Source of the DNA: Bursaphelenchus xylophilus | Lineage: Eukaryota > Nematoda > Chromadorea > Rhabditida > Aphelenchoididae | Direction of reading: 5' to 3' | Length of the DNA: 64,000 bases | NCBI GenBank assembly: GCA_904066235.2 | Contig: CAJFCV020000003.1 | Coordinates: 6,014,001 to 6,078,000 of the forward strand | In this document: positions 1 to 13,009 of the stretch, piece by piece | Layout: every line of letters starts with the position of its first letter | Numbering within the stretch: the first letter of the stretch is position 1 | Notes under the pieces: model-generated | Seen by the model: the letters and a program-made list of their open reading frames with translations, nothing else | Database searches by the model: none | What the model was told of the DNA's origin: nothing | Program-made: the position numbers and the translations under genes

Positions 1-356
1 AAGAATGGAAAGTAAATTTTGTTATTACATTGTATCGGTCACAATAGAAGATTTTCCACATAATTTTCATAAATTTGCATATTTTGGAATTTCTTGCATT
101 TACGGGTGCATCAGCCGCCAGATAGGCGTGGACATGGCAAAAATCGATTTTGAGTTTTTTACATTAAAATGACTGTTGGAAGGTACTAAGCAAAAGCGAA
201 CAATATTTTTTCCCAAATCCTTCATTAAGGTATATTTTTACAACATTTTGACAATAAATGCAAGTAATTCCAAAATATGCAAATTTATGAAAATTATGTG
301 GGAAATCCTCTATTGTGACCGATACGATGTAATAACAAAATTTACTTTCCATTCTT
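1..356. repeat. inverted-repeat (foldback) element at the window edge
   Basis: Bases 1-102 and 255-356 are near-perfect reverse complements, about 102 bp each with only a few mismatches, separated by a 152-bp spacer. This is the structure of a non-autonomous foldback or MITE-type element. The left arm begins at base 1, so the element may extend outside the window. No ORF of note lies inside it. Confidence 0.8.
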
Positions 357-1013
357 GCCATTTAACAACGATTTTATGCGGTTTACTCCGATTTTTTGCT
401 CATTCGTGACTGGGTGCCCCAACTTCAAACAGCCCGTTCTCAGACAGCTCGGTTCGCACGTTCAAGTTTTTTACACCGTTGAAACCGCTATGACCTCTAC
501 TTTCAAAATATGAAATAAAAATGAGCATAATTTTGGTTAAATTTTAGAGAAATTTGCATATTTTTGAATTTTTGCATAAATATTCAAATTTTTTTGCCAC
601 TTCCCGGGGTCCTAGAAACTTGGTGTAGCTAACAAAAAGCCATCTTTCGGCACACTGAACACACTGGTAAAGATCCCGTCTCGCTACGACATCTGGTTCC
701 CGAGTTATGACAAAATGAGTCATGTTACCGTAACCCAAAGTACAGTAAGATTTCGAAAAAAAGTTAACGGGAAAGTTTCTTAGAATGGTACGTAGCTACA
801 GTTTTCCAAGTTTAAAGAAAATTGGAGCAGTTTTATTTTTCGACCTGCGCTCGACTTTTAGAAAAATCGTGTTTTAAAAAGTAACAAATTCCCATTTCGT
901 GGGAATTTTTCTGGTATTTATGGGGATTTTCAAAATGAGGAAAATTTGAAACGGGCCGAGTCGAGCCCTCCGGCCCGTGGGGGCCCGGGGGCTAGTGTGG
1001 TCCAACAACTTAC
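357..1013. other. non-coding stretch downstream of the last visible STAT exon
   Basis: No convincing gene is seen. On the minus strand this lies 3' of the SH2 exon of the STAT gene, whose donor site is at 1013, so it is probably intron with the missing terminal exon further left, beyond the window. I could not recognise a phosphotyrosine tail exon here. Confidence 0.5.
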
Positions 1014-3042
1014 TCTGTTTGGATAAATATTCTTAATGTAAGAAAAGGTAGGATTCGAATAAATGGCGTCTGCTATCGTAGTGCCTACGGGCATTTTGTC
1101 GGCTTCGGTTTCGTAATGAACAATCTGATTTCCTGGGAGTTTACAACTGATCTTCAGGAATCCAATTCTCATATCCGAGAATCGTATCAACATTGTTGGG
1201 GACATTACCGAATTCAACGCGTTTTCAGATTGCTCTTTAGAGCAGAAACCTTCGATCAGCCTAAAATTATTTTACATATTGGGACCAAAGAGCGGTTCTT
1301 CAAAATTGAGATCTTTGCGAAATTTTAAACCGCTTCGAATTTCTTACCCGTCTTGCCATTGCTCGTACATGTACTTGTTAACTACGTTGGCACATTTGTA
1401 AAACCATTCGAAGAAGACACAAGGCAAGGGACTCCCATCCTTGTTCTCCTTATGGGAAATAGTTTTGTTAAAGAAGTTCTTCCGACATAAAAGGCCATCC
1501 TCCACTTCCAGACGTCTTCCCAAGTGCTCCAGATTCTGAGGCGAGAGAGACACGGGCTCGGGAAGATCTACGTTCAGATCTCTGACATCCTGGGGTTCTT
1601 GAATTAAGGCTCCCCATTTCATCCCTAAGGCCTTTTTAGCACTCTCCCAAGTCACTGTTTCGGGAACGTGAGATAAAATGCCAGTCTAAAACGTGATTTT
1701 TTACTTTAATCTACACTCCAACCCCTTCGGCGAAGAAGCGATTCCAGAAGAGCGAAGCCTCGGCTTCCAAGGAAGAGTGAACCAAGGCCGCCACCGGCAA
1801 CGATAACTTGTATCCATTAACTGTAACCATTTCAGAAGGTCCCAAAAAAGACTCCAGAAAAGGACCGATGTGAAGATGGAAGGCCAGGTAGTATCTAAGG
1901 GAGGATACCTTTGATCTCCTGGTCCCTTTTTTCTCGTCGAATCCAGCATCTGCTGCTGTTCTCTTCTGAATCGACTCTACTAATCTCTGAAAGAAAGTCA
2001 GAGTCAGGTTCGGAGCTTACAATTTTCTCAAAACAAGCTCTATAAGGGTAATTGGTATTCAGTCCCTCAGCGGTTCCAACTTGGAATGCGCTGTCATTGT
2101 AAATAAGATGGAACGTGGGGTCAGTGACGGCTGGTTGAGCGGGATTCCTTTGGATCTTTTTGGCAGTTTCTTCACTTATCAGATCCACTTTTACTTGACT
2201 GGGATGCTTCCGGGCTCCAATCGCTTCACCTCCCAGAAGTCTGACCTCCGTTCGACAAGGGAATCTGGTAGAACGATGACTGTCACTGCCTCGGCATTTC
2301 ACAAGAACAGCTGGAGGTTGGATGGAGATTACCAGGCTCTGCCAAATAAACTGTCGGACATTCTGAACGACATCAGCCTTGCACTTGAGAAGCCTCGGAA
2401 GCAGAGGATTCTCAGAATTCAACAAAGAAATAAGACTTCCCAGGGTTGTCATCATGGCCACAATCTCTACACCGCATTTCTCAAATCTAAGAGATAAAAT
2501 TAATTAGTGGCACCGGGCTCACTGTATCTCAATTTCATCCAGTTTTTGGTAATGCTCTTGCTGTACAGATCTGGGGCCACAAGTCAATTCCTTTTGTTTA
2601 ATCAGCCAGATCACTAGATTATCTGCTACCAGGGTATGAATTACTCTTTGCATAATTACAGTTGTAGATTCGAGTAATGTAAAAAGATGCTCTTCCAACT
2701 TGCGAATATTTGAATCAAGTGCAACCACATTGGTTTGGAGGGTTTGTAATTCTGATCCAAAGGATGAATCGACTTCCATTGTCAATATGGATTGGAGGCC
2801 TTCAAGTGTGAACATTAAGGTAACACTCTTGAGAAATGGTAAAAAAGACTTAAAAGCCTACCTTGCAATTCTTTTTGCAGCTGACTGAATCTAGTTTGTT
2901 GTTGTAGGAGATCGTTTCGGGCCTTTACATAGCTATTACAGACAAGGCGGCAATTCTGAAAATGGTTTAATTCCACGTTTCTTCGGAGAAATACCTGGTT
3001 GGCCTGCTCGAATGTGCACATGAGATCTTCGTTATGTCCCAT
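1014..3042 (-). CDS. sta-1: STAT family transcription factor, C-terminus incomplete
   Basis: Six exons join in phase: 3042-2862, 2799-2523, 2486-2021, 1986-1723, 1685-1348 and 1260-1014, giving 591 residues. In order there is a coiled-coil region (about 1-205), the STAT DNA-binding domain (about 210-400, with PCRTEVRLLGGEA), a linker ending YMYEQWQDG (to about 508) and an SH2 domain with the phosphotyrosine-binding arginine in MLIRFSD. STATs are cytoplasmic factors that dimerise through SH2-phosphotyrosine contacts and enter the nucleus. The ATG is the first in frame and gives a protein without the N-terminal STAT dimerisation domain, as known for nematode STA-1. The donor at 1725/1722 is weak (GTTGGA) and was chosen for phase and a 36-nt intron. 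The tail with the conserved tyrosine after IKNIYPNR is not found; it may lie left of the window. Confidence 0.88.
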
Positions 3043-3321
3043 GATGAAACAAAGTGTAATGTAGTAGAAATCTACGATTTAAAATTCAACAAAAGAAACG
3101 CGAGTATACTTGGAATTATTTAGGGCGTCGAATGATGAGGTATCTGATGAAGCCGGGAAGACGAAGCCCGATAACATCTCCTGAAACCCCTTCCCTCTGA
3201 CCTCCTCGACTCTCCGAAACAACGCAAAACATTTGCAAACATATTTTAATCGCATATTATTAACATTGTCAACATAAATAATATTTATGACCTGAAGAGA
3301 ATATATAAATTATACTGGTCA

Positions 3322-6050
3322 TTAATGGTTAAAGTAATCGATTAGGAACGACGACCGTTTTTTCCGTCGGAATGAGCCGTTCCGACAACAGAATCCTCCG
3401 TAGCAGGTGTAGTTGGGGGGACACTGGTTGTTGACGCCGCAGGGTCCAAATTGATCCTCAGGGGCACAAGTGCCTGTATTCAACCTGAAGCAATTACCAA
3501 CACCCGGTCCGGAACAGGCGTATCCTTCAGGACAGAGCCGAGTTCCTCCCGCCCCGGCAATACAAGGACCCACAGCACTGCCCATGATCTGAGGGCAGCA
3601 CCAATTATTGGCAGTATCACAGAGATAACCGGGCTCGGGACAGTTTCCATCAGCTCCACAAGGTCCACTCGAATCGGCTTCAGCACAGGTCGCGGTGCTG
3701 GCAGTGTTTCCAGCAGCCGGCGGTCCACAACATTGGTTGTTAATACAAGTGTACCCATCAGGACATTTGCCATTGACACAAGTACCAATAGATTGCTGAC
3801 CATTGGGACATGCTAGAAGGAGATTATGATATGTGTTGAACAAACAAAAGACTCACCATTCAGTGTAGATGGACAACAGATATTACCAGTGGTACAAGTG
3901 TAGCCAGACCCACATTTCCCTTGCATACAAGCTCCGATGGCTTGACTTCCATCTAGACATCTGGGGGTCTGGGAAGTATTCGTGCAACACAATCCTTGAT
4001 TACAAGTGAATCCAGTGCCACACATATTATTTACACAAGCTCCAGCTGCTTGAGTTCCGTCTGGACATACTGTAGCTGGGACAACTTGGGCACAGCAGAC
4101 ATTGTTGGAGTTGCAAGAGTAGCCCGGACTACATTGACCTGATACACATGCCCCACCTCCATTTGAACCGGCAGGACAAGAAGAATCTGAAAAGAAAAGA
4201 AACCATTCAGAGGCGGAAGACTCAGAGTGCAATATCAAGTGCGCAAAAACAAACAAGATCGCAGTGATGTAGTGGTGGGACAACATAGATTCGTTGTTTG
4301 CATGCACTGATAGCCCGTGGCGCACACACCGTTATTGCAAGTGCCATAGGGAGAGGCCCCATTAGGACAAGCTAAAGTGCACCAAGTGATTAGTGAGTGT
4401 AAACAGAGTGTGTGAAGAGAGGAAATTGGAATGCAGGTCAAACTCTTTTAGATTAAACGACCGCCTTACCGTAACTGAAGAACTGATTGCATCTTGGACA
4501 AGGATACGAGGACACTGAAAAGAAATCCGATTAGTAATTGAGACTATACAAAATTACACTAGAAACTGACTGGGTCGTTTCAAACTGTGATAGGAGGACA
4601 TGTGAGTTTGGTCAGGGTAATTAGAGTTAGCTGCAGATGTGGGTGGCCTTCTGATCTCCGAATTCAACACTCGCCGAGGATAATGGTGATGCACAATATG
4701 CTGACGAAGGGGGGTTGTACTCGGAAGCGATGTCGTCGATGTTATCACTTCCTTTAAGGGTAATAACATGGGACAACACATTGTGATATGGTGATCGCAG
4801 AACAGGCCGGGTGGACACAGATTGGAACGCCCCGAGCAAGCTACGGTACTGGTGAAACCCGCCGCACAACTAGCTACAACCTTCAGAAACTGAGTTTATT
4901 TTCGAGGCTTACCACCATCTCCAGTTGCTTTAACCAACATCGAATTGAGCGCCGAGAATTCGGCCGGCAAAGGAGAGTCGGCCCAATCACTCTGGGGATG
5001 GGTTAACAAGGAATGGTATAGATTACTGTTGTGGTTAGTGTTATGGGTAGAATGTTTGTTAGAACCTGAGTTATGAATGTGTCTGTGGAAATGGGGGGAA
5101 TGGGGGTGATTATGATCTGGGAGAATTCGTTTCGGGACAGGAAGAACATGCTTGGGCGGATGCTGCTTACTGGTCATGGGGACTCCCATTAGGGCTCCCG
5201 ATCCTCCGGAAGAACAACAATATCCATTATTACAGGTACCAGTGGAACAAGGATTGGCTGGAGAACATTGGGCATACGTACAGACAACACCACCGTTTGA
5301 TGGATAGGCATGCATCGTGGGTACTTGAGAGGCCTTACGGGAATGTTGTCTGATCCCTTTGGTAGATCCAAAGGCATGCGCAACACAGGATTGATGCTCA
5401 AAACTGAACCAAAATCCTTGTTGGCAATATTTTTTGGCCCATTTTCGAGTACTGTAGAAAAGGAAGGATAAGAAAAGTTGGGGGAAACTTACACTGGATT
5501 ACACTGTAAATAACTGTTGGGGTCTTCCGAATTGGATTGAAGACAAGTCTCGGGGATGTTACAGTAACCGTTCTCCTGTGCTTGTAGCTGCTCTAATTAA
5601 TTATGGTACTTCATTATTAGATTTTACACTTACCACAAACGATGGGACTGAGTGGGAGCTTTTCACTTTTCTTGGGATGCTGCTGGTAAGGAGAGACTAC
5701 GGTAGGCTCGGCATACGGTAGAGTCCGACCTTCGTTCGGTCGACCTTTTGTCTTCACTACCCAGATTCCAACATCTTTTGAAGGACTAAAAACAAACGCC
5801 TATACCAACAAACAAGGTGATCATAAGCATTGCTACGACCGAAACTTACTCTTCAACATCGCAGTGAAGATAAAATTGAGTTTGTTTCCCCCCAATATTC
5901 ACATCTGCAGATCCCAATTTGCAAGGACCACCGATGACTGGAGTTGATTGCGAACCACCGAAATCTAAAGAATTCCGTAACCGACTACTGTAGTAACTTA
6001 CCAAGTAAAATGAACAAAAGGAGACTCAGACTTTTACGTATTCTGGTCAT
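3322..6050 (-). CDS. secreted cysteine-rich repeat protein (lustrin-type repeats)
   Basis: Ten exons join with consistent phase: 6050-6002, 5964-5850, 5785-5634, 5592-5493, 5451-4913, 4873-4571, 4514-4470, 4371-4255, 4186-3857 and 3812-3322, giving 746 residues. The start MTRIRKSLSLLLFILL is a typical signal peptide. The C-terminal half is a tandem array of about nine short modules of the form CPxGxxxxGxC...GYxC...CC, the nematode lustrin-like Cys-rich repeat. A His/Pro-rich segment lies near residues 350-400. After the last module a basic RRKKRSS motif resembles a furin-type cleavage site. Such proteins are extracellular and often linked to cuticle or egg matrices; no enzymatic motif is visible. 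Exons 6 and 7 rest on weaker donors (GTCAGT and GTTTGT), so details there may shift. Confidence 0.8.
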
Positions 6051-7093
6051 GGTCCCTGAATATAGAGCCGGATTATCAAAACATATCAAATTATTCAACA
6101 TAAAAACAAAATCGCAAATGATTCTTGTAGCCACGACCCTCAGGGGATAAGGTTAAAGAGAGCGAGGGACAGCTCGTGTTCGCCACTTTCGCTGCCCTCT
6201 GGCCAACATCAAATGGACATTGTTTGCGCAATTCGAACCCGAAAATAACTCGCGCACGCATTGCTAGGAAAGTGTGATGAGAGGTTTTAAACCCTGGTTT
6301 GCAAAACCTGGTCGCGCACCGTGCAATAGAAAGCGATAGAGACGGACTGAATGGACATAACCTCGTCCGGCCAGGAGCAGAGTGGTCATCAAGACGTGAA
6401 AACGATAGGAGCCGTCAAACCTCAATTGAAAGGAATTAAGCGGATTAAAGAACCCGATTGATTAAGCCCGGGCCCGGGATCCGACCGTCTCCGAGGAATC
6501 GATGTGCTGTCGAGTGGACCGTCCACGAAAACGGTGGTCTACGTCACGGGAGCGCTGAAGACGGCTGGCTACTCGAGTTGAGTACCGGTCGCAAAAAGTT
6601 TCTGTTGGTCAAAGGCATATTTAGTCTGAATGACCGGTCACTAAGGCCCGAATGTTTGTGGACCCCGATCTAGAGACTGCGCTCTCAAGACGAACGCGTT
6701 TGAAACCGAGCTAAGTCCATTTGTTTTGCTTCTGGCGGCCACTCCAATCGCGATCGTCCCTAAAGTTTCAGCCAAAAGATCGGTCATGACCTGCGCGGAA
6801 GTCCGCGCAAACATTCTCCATAAACGCGGAATCCGTTAAGGACGTCCGCAAAACCGGTAGAAACCCCCGCCCCTCCCCTGATCATATCCCCTTCTGAGAG
6901 TCAATCCTCTTTATTCAAAACTAACATCGTCCTCTAAAATAACTTAATTATTAAAATGGTTAAAAGTAAAGCTACAACACTGCAAAAGTACACTTGTCGG
7001 ATGTTACATATTTGAGACGACAAAATAAACACAACAATAAGACGAATTGCAGTCCAAAAAGGAAGTAAGAGAAAGTATTGGGGAAAATCAAGA
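6051..7093. other. intergenic, probable promoter side of the Cys-rich gene
   Basis: About 1 kb between the start of the Cys-rich gene and the 3' end of the AGAP gene. It is richer in G+C than its surroundings. I see no supported ORF, RNA gene or repeat. Confidence 0.4.
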
Positions 7094-10000
7094 TCATAAA
7101 ACACTATGAGGTACATCCGTAATCAGCGAGGGTTGGTTGTGCTCCATGTCCTTCTCCACCTTTGGTTCGGGAATGGAAGTTAGTGGAGTCACAAACACAT
7201 CCGTTGACGGAATTGAAGAAAATACTGCTGGTCCCATATTATTATTCACAATACCAGTATCTTTGTGGTTCGCGGAAACCTCGGAAAGGACGTATTCGTC
7301 AATATGATTCTGTCTTGCGTAATCCAAAACGGTTAATCCATTTTTATCCTTTTTGTTGCAGTCAGCTTGGTTCTGAAAAGTTTTTATAACGTAATACTAA
7401 CCTTACCCAAGACAGTAAAAGTAAGAATTCAGGTGAGTTTAATGTGCAAGCGATGTGTGAAACGGTTCTTCCGTCATGAATCTCGTCCAGCTCCCTCGGC
7501 CCACAATGAGGAAGCACACGAATAAATACATCAAAGTCTCCGCTTTTCACTGTATTCAACAGCTGAATTTCCGGGGGTTGACTGGATAATAACGGGGCCA
7601 AGTACGCTCTCTTCGCATACTTCTTCTCTATGAACGCCTCTTTCTCCAACCTAAAAAAATCCATACAAAAAGCATAAAACATACGTAGATGAACTCGGCG
7701 TAATCTTGTTCGCGGGATTCAGATTCCTTTCCCAGATCTCGTTGGCCTTTTTATTTCCAATCTTCTCCATAATCAACAAATAATCGCATGGCCATTGATC
7801 CAAATCGAGAGAACGTACCTTGGAGACATGGCTACCCATTTTTCTGTGGACTCCCGAACATCCTATACAGATCAAAATGCCAATATTAATCACTGCCCAA
7901 TAAGGATTCTTATCGCCACAATCTGCGCACAATTCATTGCCGGGCATTACGAGTAATCGGTCAATGTCGTTTTTATTGGCAACGGGTCGACCGCTCTTGA
8001 ACTGGGCACATTGGGAGCCGAGTGCGCGAGCAATCTGACTCTCGATGGCCGAAACCCATTCATCCCGCTCGTCCGGCGAATTCGCAACAAACTCTAACCG
8101 CCTTTGGTCACTTGTAACGATCTCGAATTCGGCGTCTTCATCAGCTAAAACAATATAAAAAATACCAAACATTTTTACCCTCTTCAATCGGACGAACACC
8201 AAACGTTCCAAGCCGTCGTTGTTTTTTCCTTTGTTTTACAGTATCATGTTCGCTTGTCCCTTGTCCCGCCGCTTCGAAATCACTCAATCCAGAAGAAGCA
8301 TCCCCCGGAGTCATTGCTGACTGCACTCCGGTCTCACTTGCAATAGAAACCCGATCAGATGAAGAAAGCATTGTGGATGTAGACGTAGTAAGATTAGACG
8401 GTCCAAGGTTCTCCTTTCCTGGTTTGATAATATTTAGTAGAGAAGACCGCCTTTTCTGCATACTCAGCTTCATTGCTTTCACTCTGACCGTAGCTAATCC
8501 CAGGAAGACTTCTTTTACGTGAGGAGACTGCTCTTGGAACGCCTAAACATATAATAAAACAAAATTTGCAACAGGATTTACCTTCATACTCGAGTAGTAA
8601 CACAATTTTCCATTCTCAAATAAACACACGTACTTCTTTTTGCTAGTAAGGCCTGCATTTCCTTTCTTATGGAGAAATCCTTGTTTCAGCGGTATAACTC
8701 GACCAAGGCCAACAGAATTAAGATCAATTTGAGGAGTATGATCCTTTCGCTGTAACAAAAGGGTACGTGAATGTCATAGAAAAGCCTACCGAAAACATAT
8801 TTGAGATCCGTCGGTAGTTTTTTCGTTGTGAATTAGGAGTAAGCGATGGGTTTGGTAACTGGCTGGTTGATGCCACAGCTGGGCTAAGAAACGTGTTCTT
8901 CTGAGCTTCGGAATAATTAGTAACCGACCGAGTATAAGGTAAAAGCGGTGATGAGACTGAAACATCATATTGAAAACTTTAGAAGAGCAAATTGAAATGA
9001 ATTTTTTTTAGGTAACCTTACATTGGTCCAGTGCTTCTACAGATGGGGCGGTTTGACTGTAGCTTCCATCAGAAAAAAATTGGGCAAAGTCTCCAACATG
9101 ACTATTTCGGAATTTGGTACCCCCGATAACGGTCGCATGGCCATTCAACTTGCTAAAACCATCTCCAAACCTCGGATCGTACACGGGAGCGGCAGACATT
9201 GATCTTTGATGACTCATTAACTGTTGAGTTTCTTGCGAACGAGGATGTCTGCGTCCCTAAAATGATACATTGACTCTACTGATGGAAAAATACTTACAGA
9301 TTTAGTGTCTCCGTACAACTGAGAAGTTCTTGTTGAACTCCTAGGTCTGTTGGTTAATGTAATTGGAGGCGGGATTGAAGAATTCCGAGAAACAAATTCT
9401 GGATTTTTCTGCAGAATTTGCAAACACACTAAACGAACTTTTTTAATTCAAAAATAACTCACCTTCTCGAAATACGTGGTCCACTTTGTGCCCGGTTGGG
9501 GAACAAACCTCAACGTAACTCCAATTCCTGTCTCGAGCAAACTTCTTCACCTCTTCCTCAGCAATGTTCCTCTGAACATATGAATTTTGGTTCTCCTAAA
9601 CCTCGAAATACTTTTCAAATTTAAATATAAAACAATATCTGCAAAATAATTACTTACAATTGTACCGACCAGAATTGTAGGAAAATCCAAAGGATTTCTG
9701 TATCTACTTAACGCCTTCAGATAATTCAACGCCACCTCTAAACTTTCTCTGCTCGTAACACTGTATACAACAAGTGCTCCATCCAACCAATGTGTGAACT
9801 AAAAAGGCAATCGAATCGTCAATATGACTACTTACATCAACGTCGGGGGCTTCTTTTCCTTCGTCCCTAATTAAAAGAAGATGACTCCGACCCTCCAGTA
9901 TAAGATCCTTTTTAAATCGCCCTCCCTCGGCTGACTCGCGGACTCTGTAGCCTCCGGTCAGGTATCGATGGATCAAAGGGGTCTTGCCGCTGTCCAAGGA

Positions 10001-10398
10001 GCCTACTACGCCCTGGAACAAATGAATTAGAGGTAATTGGGATGGAAGAATTGAGCCGACGATACATAATATTCTCAATCCCGAAACAGAAAAAATAACA
10101 GAAAGACTCACCAAACGCAAAACCGGGACGTTTCGAGTGAGAGTCCATTCTTGCGAGCGAATAAAGGCATCTAAAACACAGGAATGTCAGATTACCTCGA
10201 GTGAAAAAGCCATTATTGAGGCTGCAAATTACCTTCGATGAAGATCATCTGCTGTTCCAAATTGTTCCTGATGGCATCATTTTCAATGGAATCTATCAGA
10301 TGATAAGCTCGATAAATGTAGGGATGAATGCTTTCGAAGCGTTGAATCTCCAGACGCACCTGATCGGTGGTGTTGGTAGGAGAATTCTTGTAATCCAT
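7094..10398 (-). CDS. cnt-2: AGAP / centaurin-gamma: GTPase-like, PH, ArfGAP and ankyrin protein
   Basis: Thirteen phase-consistent exons (10398-10233, 10170-10112, 10012-9836, 9798-9658, 9595-9463, 9428-9298, 9256-9022, 8956-8790, 8749-8582, 8542-8179, 8144-7685, 7650-7407, 7372-7094) encode 907 residues. The N-terminus has the AGAP signature IQRFESIHPYIY and SQEWTLTR. A GTPase-like domain follows with P-loop GSLDSGKT. A split PH domain spans about 440-640. The ArfGAP zinc finger has CADC...CIGCSGVHR with the catalytic arginine in VHRKMG. Ankyrin repeats (HDGRTVSHIAC, GLTVLDYA) lie near the C-terminus. The family accelerates GTP hydrolysis on Arf proteins and acts at endosomes and the actin cortex. 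C. elegans cnt-2 is the only AGAP there, so orthology is likely. Total length matches AGAP1/2. Confidence 0.93.
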
Positions 10399-11456
10399 TA
10401 CCTTCTCAGATCATCTCCCTTGTATGAGACCAAAACGAAGAGGAAAACTGAAAGTCGAGATGGAGTCAGTTCGAGAAGAGAAACGCGCACATCCACCAGC
10501 GTTTACATAAAAAGCTCTTTCCCATTTATATTTCGCTTCAGAAACTATTGGTCAAGAAGGACGAAGTGTCACAAATTTATTGGCAAAATAAGTTCGGAAA
10601 ATGTCAGTTTCTTTGGTCGACCAATATTGGAATCAATAATAATAACTGAAATCGAACGTCGACTGTCCGAAGATACTTTAGTTCTGATACGTCTTCCCAG
10701 CAGTTTTTTTGTATTAAGGAAACTCCACACAGCTCGATCCGATCCTCACACAAGATGCAACAATGACTTTTTCAAGTTTATCATAGGTGATAGATGATTT
10801 CACGGTTGAGATGCTTGCCTTTAAAGTGTGCAATTCTTAAAGCCTACAAAAGTATTGAAAAAATAAGATTTGGGCAAATTGCACTTGATTAAATTACGGG
10901 TTTATTTTTGTTTCATAGAAAAGTGTTGTCTCATGTCCACAGTTTGAAGAGGTTAGGGCATTAAAAACAAAGTAAGCCTGAAATATCTAGAAGGCTCGTA
11001 TCAGCCGAGCTCCATGTATTTAATTGCAGCTCCTTGCTATGACGTCCATGTGTTTGCACTTCTTGGACTCTGGTTTTCCCCGCCCTAAGGACAATGAAAT
11101 CAGGAACGCAGAAGTTTTTAATTCTATAAATGACTTCAGAATTCCACTCTCAGGCTCAACTTTTAGGATAGGCATTTAAAAAGCATGGCGGGAGTTTTTT
11201 AATTAAACCTGCCCCGCCTTTTCCCTGAGAGCTGGGAACTTGTTCTCGGTGTTTTTGGACGAGGAAAGAAGATTTTCCATGAAAGGCAACACCTTAATGG
11301 CTGGACCTTGAGGCAGAGACTCTTAACTTTTTGTCTTGCTACCCATTATGCCCCATGGTTTGCGATATTGTAGTAAACCAGCCAAGTTTGTAGTCCCTCA
11401 TCCCTTGTTATTTTGACAGGCCTTCTCGCGTAGCTCTCGGTTCTCGTCGTCAAGGT
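10399..11456. other. intergenic between divergent cnt-2 and GPCR genes
   Basis: A 1.06-kb shared upstream region of two divergently transcribed genes. A 198-codon plus-strand frame overlaps its left part but also covers cnt-2 exons and shows no recognisable domain. No RNA gene or repeat is seen. Confidence 0.4.
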
Positions 11457-12846
11457 ATGGCTGTAATTCCGTCCTCCGTAATTGAGGAGTTTCTTCTGAC
11501 AAATTCGTCGACCAGTCATTTTCTGGATGATAATATTGGTAATATAAGCAATTTGAGTGGCGATGAAGCCCTTCTTCATCAGATTTTGATGAAGTTCCAG
11601 CCGAAACAGAGCCCGTCCAGACTGATTTCGGTGGGCTGGTCTATTGCTATTGGGGCCTTCTTTGTGTTGACCACTATTTGCGGTTTGATTGGCAACTTCA
11701 TGGTTATCCTGGCAATATCAGCTGATAGAGGAATGCGAAAGAGCGCTATGAACCTGCTCTTGTTGAACCTGGCGGTGGCTGACGTTTGTAATCTTTTAAC
11801 GATTATCTTAGAATGGAGTCCGGCCATGATATACGGATATCCAGCCTGGGATTTTCCCGCGTTCTTGTGTCCCATGACGCGATATTTGGAGTGTTCTTTT
11901 CTGTTCGCGTCCATCTTGACCCAGTCGATGGTGTGCGTGGAGAGGTATGTGACAGTGGCCAAAATAAATTTTTTCTTCGCAGATTTATCGCCATTGTCTT
12001 TCCAATTCATGCTCGCCAATTCTGTACGAAACAGAATGTTATCTCTATGGTGGGAGTTATCTGGTTTGCTGCCTTTTCCTTCTCTCTACCGTATGCTCTC
12101 GCCCATGTAAAACCTCCGAAATGTAAGTTTGGAAGGTAAAAAATACAAAAATGGCCCCTCTACCGTCAGTGTAACATATTTAGCCATCAAATGCACAAAC
12201 ACATACGAAGCAAAGACGATTTGGGTGTTATATAAATGGTTTGAGTTCATGACCGCATACACAATCCCCTGCACTGTGATGGTTATATTGTATGGGAAGG
12301 TGGCTTGTGTTTTGTGGGCGAAGAATTCGATGTTACATGTTCCTGACACGAGATCGATGAGCGACGAGCGACAACGTGGGGAGCCTCTGTACATCAGGAG
12401 GAGTGTGATCAAAATGCTAGTGGCCTGTGTTCTTTTATATTTTATGTGTTACTCCCCTATCCAAGGTGTTTTTATCGCCGGGTAGGTCCGTAATTCGTAA
12501 ATGGTCGACGACTTGCTTTAGTGCGATGTTTGGGCCATCTAGTCGGCCTCCATATCAAGTCGTGTTACTGTTGAATGCCCTGGCAGTGATGTGTAGCGCG
12601 TGCAATCCTTTATTATACACCTTGTTCTCGCGCAAATTCAGGACGAGGATGGCATTTATTCTGACATGTGGGAGGCATGGATCCTTTAACTCCAGGAGCG
12701 AGGCCTTGTATTCTGTCATCAAACTGAATCGAGTAGGTCAATTTGAGCTCGATTATTACTTTCTCTCTGGGTCGTTACCTTTCATTTGGGGCAGATCGGG
12801 TATTGGCCCAATACGGACGTATAGCCAATCTTGCAAAATTGTTTAG
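11457..12846 (+). CDS. rhodopsin-class GPCR, neuropeptide-receptor-like
   Basis: Four exons join in phase (11457-11944, 11983-12122, 12184-12481, 12522-12846) for 416 residues. Seven hydrophobic segments are visible. TM1 carries the GN of GLIGNFMVIL, TM2 has LNLAVAD, the end of TM3 reads ERFIAIVFP in place of DRY, TM6 carries FMCYSP and TM7 ends NPLLYTLFSRKF. The N-terminal tail has NSS, NIS and NLS glycosylation sites. These features place it among class A peptide receptors at the plasma membrane; the ligand cannot be told. Joining exon 1 to 2 restores the ERF motif, and joining 3 to 4 through a 40-nt intron restores TM6-TM7. The last 40 residues look less receptor-like and may include an unrecognised intron after position 12732. 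Confidence 0.85.
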
Positions 12847-12917
12847 CCAGCAAGCCAATGAGTTGAAATTACGGCCAATTTTTTATAAATGGCTAACCAA
12901 AGTGTAGTATCATGGCT

Positions 12918-13009
12918 TTGAAGTCTCAAAAATTGCTAGCCCAAATGTTGGAATGGGCCTCAAACAGTATTAATTACACATTTTTTGGCTAGCTTTTTTG
13001 AGACTTCAA
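12918..13009. repeat. short imperfect inverted repeat
   Basis: Arms at about 12918-12943 and 12984-13009 are reverse complements (TTGAAGTCTCAAAAA and partner) with a 40-bp loop. It lies 3' of the GPCR gene in a gene-free stretch (12847-13421) that otherwise shows nothing recognisable. It could be a MITE remnant. Confidence 0.55.

Noticed and set aside
10201..10797. 198-codon plus-strand frame
   Set aside because: It runs antisense across the first AGAP exons, has no domain, and the opposite strand is clearly coding there.
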